In this document: piece by piece, positions 60,674 to 64,000 of the stretch
Layout of the letters: each line of letters opens with the position of its first letter
How positions within the stretch are numbered: position 1 is the stretch's first letter
Assembly: GCF_022048975.1 (NCBI RefSeq)
Contig: NZ_JAKMHX010000018.1
Coordinates: 62,001 to 126,000 of the forward strand
Direction: 5' to 3'
Length of the DNA: 64,000 nucleotides
Origin: Sporosarcina cyprini
GTDB taxonomy: Bacteria; Bacillota; Bacilli; Bacillales_A; Planococcaceae
The notes under the pieces: generated by a model
Seen by the model: the letters and a program-made list of their open reading frames with translations, nothing else
The model's database searches: none
What the model was told of the DNA's origin: nothing
Program-made: the position numbers and the translations under genes

Positions 60674-61105
60674 ATGAAAATCCATAAACTGATCAGCGTT
60701 TTACTTTTGTTCGTATTTGTACTCTCCGCGTGCTCAGATCGAACCATTGTCACGGAACGAAAAGAATCAAAAGAAACTGTAGGAGATACATATGGCTTTA
60801 CTTCATTCAATTTAACGATTGAGACGAAAATGGAAAAGCAAGCGGTCTCGGTTATGTACGAAGAAAAACCGAAAAGGATAGAAGCCGAATATAGCAATAA
60901 AGAAAAAGGCATCAGCACTTTTGGAAATGAGGCGATGAAGAAACTCGATGAACTCTTCAAATCCATGAAATTAACGCCCGATATGCCAGAGGAGGATATG
61001 ATTAAGACGGTCTCGGAAACATTTGAAATCAGTGACTATAAAATGATCAAGCTGAGCGTAAAGTTTGTCGGTCATGATGCGAAAGAGATTAGGATATCAA
61101 AATAA
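60674..61105 (+). CDS. YusW-like lipoprotein
   Basis: 143 residues with lipobox LSAC (Cys 20). FNLTIETKMEKQAVSVMYEEKPKRIEAEY and FEISDYKMIKLSVKFVGHDAKE match the YusW family. AAAGGAG precedes the ATG. Outer-membrane-facing location is by lipid anchor to the cytoplasmic membrane; function unknown. Confidence 0.82.
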   Translation: MKIHKLISVLLLFVFVLSACSDRTIVTERKESKETVGDTYGFTSFNLTIETKMEKQAVSVMYEEKPKRIEAEYSNKEKGISTFGNEAMKKLDELFKSMKLTPDMPEEDMIKTVSETFEISDYKMIKLSVKFVGHDAKEIRISK

Positions 61106-61180
61106 GCCAGTTCCATTTTCATTGATTTCGGGTATAGGAAGTCATACTTCATTTACCGACATAGTTAGGGAGGAAATCAT

Positions 61181-62017
61181 ATGGAATGGAAAGGTCGTAG
61201 AGGGAGCAGTAACGTTGAGGACCGCAGAGGCATGGGCGGGCCTGCCATCATGGGAGGCGGTATTGGCGGGATTGTCCTCTTGCTGGTCGTTATGTTTCTT
61301 GGTGGTGATCCGGGCGCCATTCTAGGCGGAATGGGCAATTCCACAGAGAATACCAGCTACGTGGAAACGGAACAAGATAAGGAGCTCGCGGAGTTTGTTT
61401 CCGTTGTGCTAGCTGACACGGAAGATGTGTGGCATGAGGTTTTTAAAGAAGAAGGACTTGAATACCGAGAGCCCACTCTGGTCCTATATTCGGGAAGCGT
61501 GCAATCCGCATGCGGAACTGCCGGTGCATCAGTTGGCCCTTTTTACTGTCCCGGCGATGAAAAGTTATATATTGATTTAAGTTTTTATCAGGAGCTGCAG
61601 GATCAATTCCAAGCACCAGGCGACTTTGCGATGGCATATGTTATCGCGCATGAAGTCGGACACCATGTTCAAAAGCTGCTGGGCATCAGCGATCAGATGG
61701 CTGCAATTCGGTCTAAAGTGAGTGAAGAGGAGTACAATAAATATTCGGTACGCCTCGAGCTGCAAGCCGATTATTTTGCAGGTGTTTGGGCAAAGCATGC
61801 ACAAGGCATGGGTGTGCTAGAAAAAGGTGACTTGGAAGAAGCGCTCAATGCAGCAAGCGCGGTCGGTGACGACACCATTCAAAAACGCGCAAGAGGCTAT
61901 GTGGTCCCAGAGAGCTTTACCCATGGGACTTCGGAGCAACGAAAAAAATGGTTTTATAAAGGATTCCAATCCGGAAAAATTGAAGAAGGCGATACATTCA
62001 ACGCAAAAAATCTATAG
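61181..62017 (+). CDS. Neutral zinc metallopeptidase (YpfJ family)
   Basis: 278 residues: Gly-rich head with a helix (about 20-48), then a peptidase domain with zinc motif HEVGHH near residue 157 and LQADYFAGVWA downstream. SACGTAGASVGPFYCPGDEKLYID is the YpfJ signature. Membrane-anchored, active site outside. AGGGAGG lies seven bases before the ATG. Confidence 0.93.
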   Translation: MEWKGRRGSSNVEDRRGMGGPAIMGGGIGGIVLLLVVMFLGGDPGAILGGMGNSTENTSYVETEQDKELAEFVSVVLADTEDVWHEVFKEEGLEYREPTLVLYSGSVQSACGTAGASVGPFYCPGDEKLYIDLSFYQELQDQFQAPGDFAMAYVIAHEVGHHVQKLLGISDQMAAIRSKVSEEEYNKYSVRLELQADYFAGVWAKHAQGMGVLEKGDLEEALNAASAVGDDTIQKRARGYVVPESFTHGTSEQRKKWFYKGFQSGKIEEGDTFNAKNL

Positions 62018-62026
62018 ACAGACAGT

Positions 62027-62064
62027 AGTAAACCCAGAGGTTACTTCACACCTCTGGGTTTACT
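62027..62064. terminator. Bidirectional terminator
   Basis: Perfect 15-bp stem AGTAAACCCAGAGGT/ACCTCTGGGTTTACT. Confidence 0.92.
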
Positions 62065-62088
62065 CTTTCTAGTTTATAGCTTAGAAGC

Positions 62089-63000
62089 TCATATGATCCG
62101 GGATACTTCTTCAGATTGATCGTCCAATTGCGCCGCGGAAGAAGCAATGGCCAGAAAGTCTTCCATCGCTATTTGGATTTGTTGCTGGCATTCTTCAACA
62201 TGTTCTTGCGCGAGAGTCGTACCAGTTGCGATATTGCCAATCTCCCGGGTAATGGACGCGACGCCTTCCCTAACTTCCACAATGGACTTCTCTACATTAG
62301 CAGAGAGCTTTCTCACTTCCTTGGCAACAACATCGAAACCTCGGCCATGCTCCCCTGCCCTTGCAGCTTCAATGGCAGCGTTCAACGCGAGCAGATTTGT
62401 CTGTGCGGCAATATCGCGAATCGTTTTTACGATATGCTGAATGGATTCCGCATGCAATTGCAACAGTTCCAATGTCTTTGTATTATCACGTGAGATCGTT
62501 GCAATGTTGTCAATAATACGAAGAAGCTCCTTGCTCCTGTCAATGCCGACATCTGCTCGTCCCGTCAATCCTTCCGCCATTTCTCGTAGTTCATTCACAA
62601 CCTCCGTAATGGAAGTCTGCCGATCGGTAATATTGGAAGCAACTTTGGAAATGCTGATCACCCGTCGTCCATCCTCACTGAATACCGGCATATAGGTAGC
62701 TTCCAGCCATACTTTATGACCGTCTTTATGCTTTCGCTCCACCTTCGCCTGTTTGGTAATCCCCCTAGTTAACTCTCTCCAAAATTCAGAGTACTCCCTG
62801 CTTCTGGCGAATTCCGTAAAACATAAGTCCTCATGAGGTAAACCAATCATCTCATCTTGAGTAAACCCCATTGCATTCGCAAAGTTTTCATTGACATACA
62901 CAATTTTACGATTTAAATCAAAGCGGATTATAGCCAAATTCCGTTCCAGCGCCTTCACAACGTGATCATCCGTCACCTGCTCGATTGTATGTGAATTCAT
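62089..63000 (-). CDS. PAS-domain methyl-accepting chemotaxis-type protein (soluble)
   Basis: 303 residues: an N-terminal PAS domain (about 20-130; [19 protein letters not shown] and ASNITDRQ) and a short MCP signalling domain with the hairpin tip [33 protein letters not shown] (in parts). No membrane helix, so a cytosolic sensor, perhaps of redox via heme or FAD bound to PAS. It probably feeds the CheA pathway. Confidence 0.9.
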   Translation of the reverse strand: MNSHTIEQVTDDHVVKALERNLAIIRFDLNRKIVYVNENFANAMGFTQDEMIGLPHEDLCFTEFARSREYSEFWRELTRGITKQAKVERKHKDGHKVWLEATYMPVFSEDGRRVISISKVASNITDRQTSITEVVNELREMAEGLTGRADVGIDRSKELLRIIDNIATISRDNTKTLELLQLHAESIQHIVKTIRDIAAQTNLLALNAAIEAARAGEHGRGFDVVAKEVRKLSANVEKSIVEVREGVASITREIGNIATGTTLAQEHVEECQQQIQIAMEDFLAIASSAAQLDDQSEEVSRII

Positions 63001-63150
63001 TACTATACCCCTTCCAATTCCCTCATACTTGTAAGCCTATTGTATCAGTACGTTACTTTTATTTAATCACAAAGGGAGGAGAATTGGAATAGGTTGGATG
63101 TGCATGTGTTTTTTTTCTTTTCATGCTCTTCCCACGTTGCATACTATTGA

Positions 63151-63179
63151 AAAACCCCTTGATCAAATAGATCAAGGGG
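63151..63179 (-). terminator. Terminator of the S-layer-like gene
   Basis: CCCCTTGATC (63155-63164) with GATCAAGGGG (63170-63179), then five T on the minus strand. Confidence 0.9.
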
Positions 63180-63192
63180 AGATTTCTAAAAA

Positions 63193-64000
63193 TTATCGTG
63201 ATACTTTAATGCTTGTAAGTTGAAGTGGATTCTTTACAGTATCCAATACATTTTTAGTATCAGCTAGCTTTACAGTCAAGCCTGAGCTGAGTTGTTCGTC
63301 AGTAACAGGTGTACCCAATTTGATAACTGCTGTTTTGGCAGCTGTGTTAACTGCTGCAACAGTTACACCTGCAAGCGGATTTTTGTCATTGCCAACGAAT
63401 ACTTCAAATGCATTTTCATCAACAGTCACATTTTCGCTGAATGTTAATGTAATCGTGTCATTACCAGTCAATACAGCTGATTGAACTGTTGGTGCTACGT
63501 TTTCATTCAAAGTAATCGAACCTTGATAAACATCCATTGCAACTGTTGAATTTTGTGCCTTGATGTTTTGAATTGTTACGTTGCGCAACCCAGAGAAGTT
63601 AGCGGAACCTGGAGCTAATTTCAATTCAACTTGCTTCAAATTAGTAGATTTGACAGTCGCTGATTCGACAGTTGCTCCATCAATTTTATAGTTCGATGCT
63701 GTTGTTGCAGTAGCTGCATCAACATTTTTATCAAATGTTACGGTTACAATGTTGTTATCTGTAGCTGATTGAACAATTCCATTGTCTGTAACTTTGATTT
63801 TCTCAGTTGTTGTTGCACTGTCTTCACCACGGTTGAACTTGATGTTATTAGCTTTATCTACAGAGACGCCTGCTTGGCTTGCCACTCCTGCAAATGTTAG
63901 TGCAACATTGTAAGATGCATTTTTAACATCATCTGTTCCAAGAAGCTTGGATAGTTCCACACGAACTGCTTTAGTGTTTTTTGTTGATTCTAATGCAACA
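63193..64000 (-). CDS. S-layer-like / Ig-like-domain surface protein, C-terminal part
   Basis: The frame is open from the window edge to a stop at 63193, giving the last ~268 residues. It is Thr/Val/Asn-rich with repeated Ig-like beta domains (VTVTFDKNVDAATAT, LTFSENVTVDENAFEVFV), as in S-layer proteins SbpA/SbsC of Bacillales. The SLH anchoring part, if present, is at the missing N terminus. Abundant GTT/ACA codons and strong terminator suit a highly expressed gene. Confidence 0.85.
   Translation of the reverse strand, partial: VALESTKNTKAVRVELSKLLGTDDVKNASYNVALTFAGVASQAGVSVDKANNIKFNRGEDSATTTEKIKVTDNGIVQSATDNNIVTVTFDKNVDAATATTASNYKIDGATVESATVKSTNLKQVELKLAPGSANFSGLRNVTIQNIKAQNSTVAMDVYQGSITLNENVAPTVQSAVLTGNDTITLTFSENVTVDENAFEVFVGNDKNPLAGVTVAAVNTAAKTAVIKLGTPVTDEQLSSGLTVKLADTKNVLDTVKNPLQLTSIKVSR

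Overview
The window looks like a chromosomal segment of a low-to-mid GC Bacillota, most likely Bacillales of the Planococcaceae type (Sporosarcina/Lysinibacillus-like). Support: nearly every gene has a strong AGGAGG-type ribosome binding site, TTG and GTG starts are frequent, hairpin-plus-U-run terminators are everywhere, and the gene families are bacillar (DUF3006, DUF3139, DUF4870, YpsA, YusW, YfhD-like, an S-layer-type protein). MurE carries a DDPR rather than the DNPR motif of diaminopimelate enzymes, which fits lysine-type peptidoglycan. The genus is inference.

Layout. 1-9.3 kb: an RND efflux permease cut by the window edge, prfC (RF3), murE, an M42 aminopeptidase, a PAS histidine kinase, an aldehyde dehydrogenase and a 50-residue ORF with a sigma-B-like promoter. 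9.4-12 kb: a MutS2-type ATPase lacking the Smr nuclease domain, preceded by a long attenuator-like leader, then a lone tRNA-Val(GAC). 12-16 kb: a segment bounded by two ~67-bp direct repeats holding a peptidase E homologue and an ECF sigma/anti-sigma pair. 16-31 kb: metabolic and transport genes (CDF and NSS transporters, amidohydrolase, Nudix/HAD pair, flavin monooxygenase under a double palindrome, a frameshifted DJ-1/PfpI gene, a secreted ComEC-type metallo-hydrolase with DUF3006, a lone holin, TspO, Ca2+/H+ antiporter). 31-39.7 kb: a second attenuator-like leader, small secreted or membrane proteins, a divergent SgrR-type regulator/MFS pair, and diaminopropionate ammonia-lyase with an acyl-CoA dehydrogenase and YpsA. 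39.9-40.1 kb: a perfect 20-bp-period tandem array. 40-45 kb: S9 peptidase, small membrane proteins, a coiled-coil protein, a VLRF1-type protein. 45-55 kb: seventeen minus-strand genes, many overlapping, mostly small-molecule-modifying enzymes (GNAT, Nudix, VOC, ASCH, nucleotidyltransferases) plus a second sliding clamp. 55.2-55.7 kb: a second array with a 103-bp higher-order unit. 55.8-64 kb: SIMPL protein, a polar amino-acid ABC transporter under possible ArgR boxes, a heme O synthase homologue with a 53-residue ORF, lipoprotein, YpfJ zinc metalloprotease, PAS-MCP protein and the C-terminal part of an S-layer-like protein.

The most unusual items are the two decamer arrays, both lying in islands bounded by terminators, and the two leaders with short ORFs, competing hairpins and terminators (upstream of the Smr-less MutS2 and of a DUF3139 gene). 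They suggest ribosome-dependent attenuation, but only transcript mapping can settle that. No transposase, CRISPR array or complete prophage was seen.
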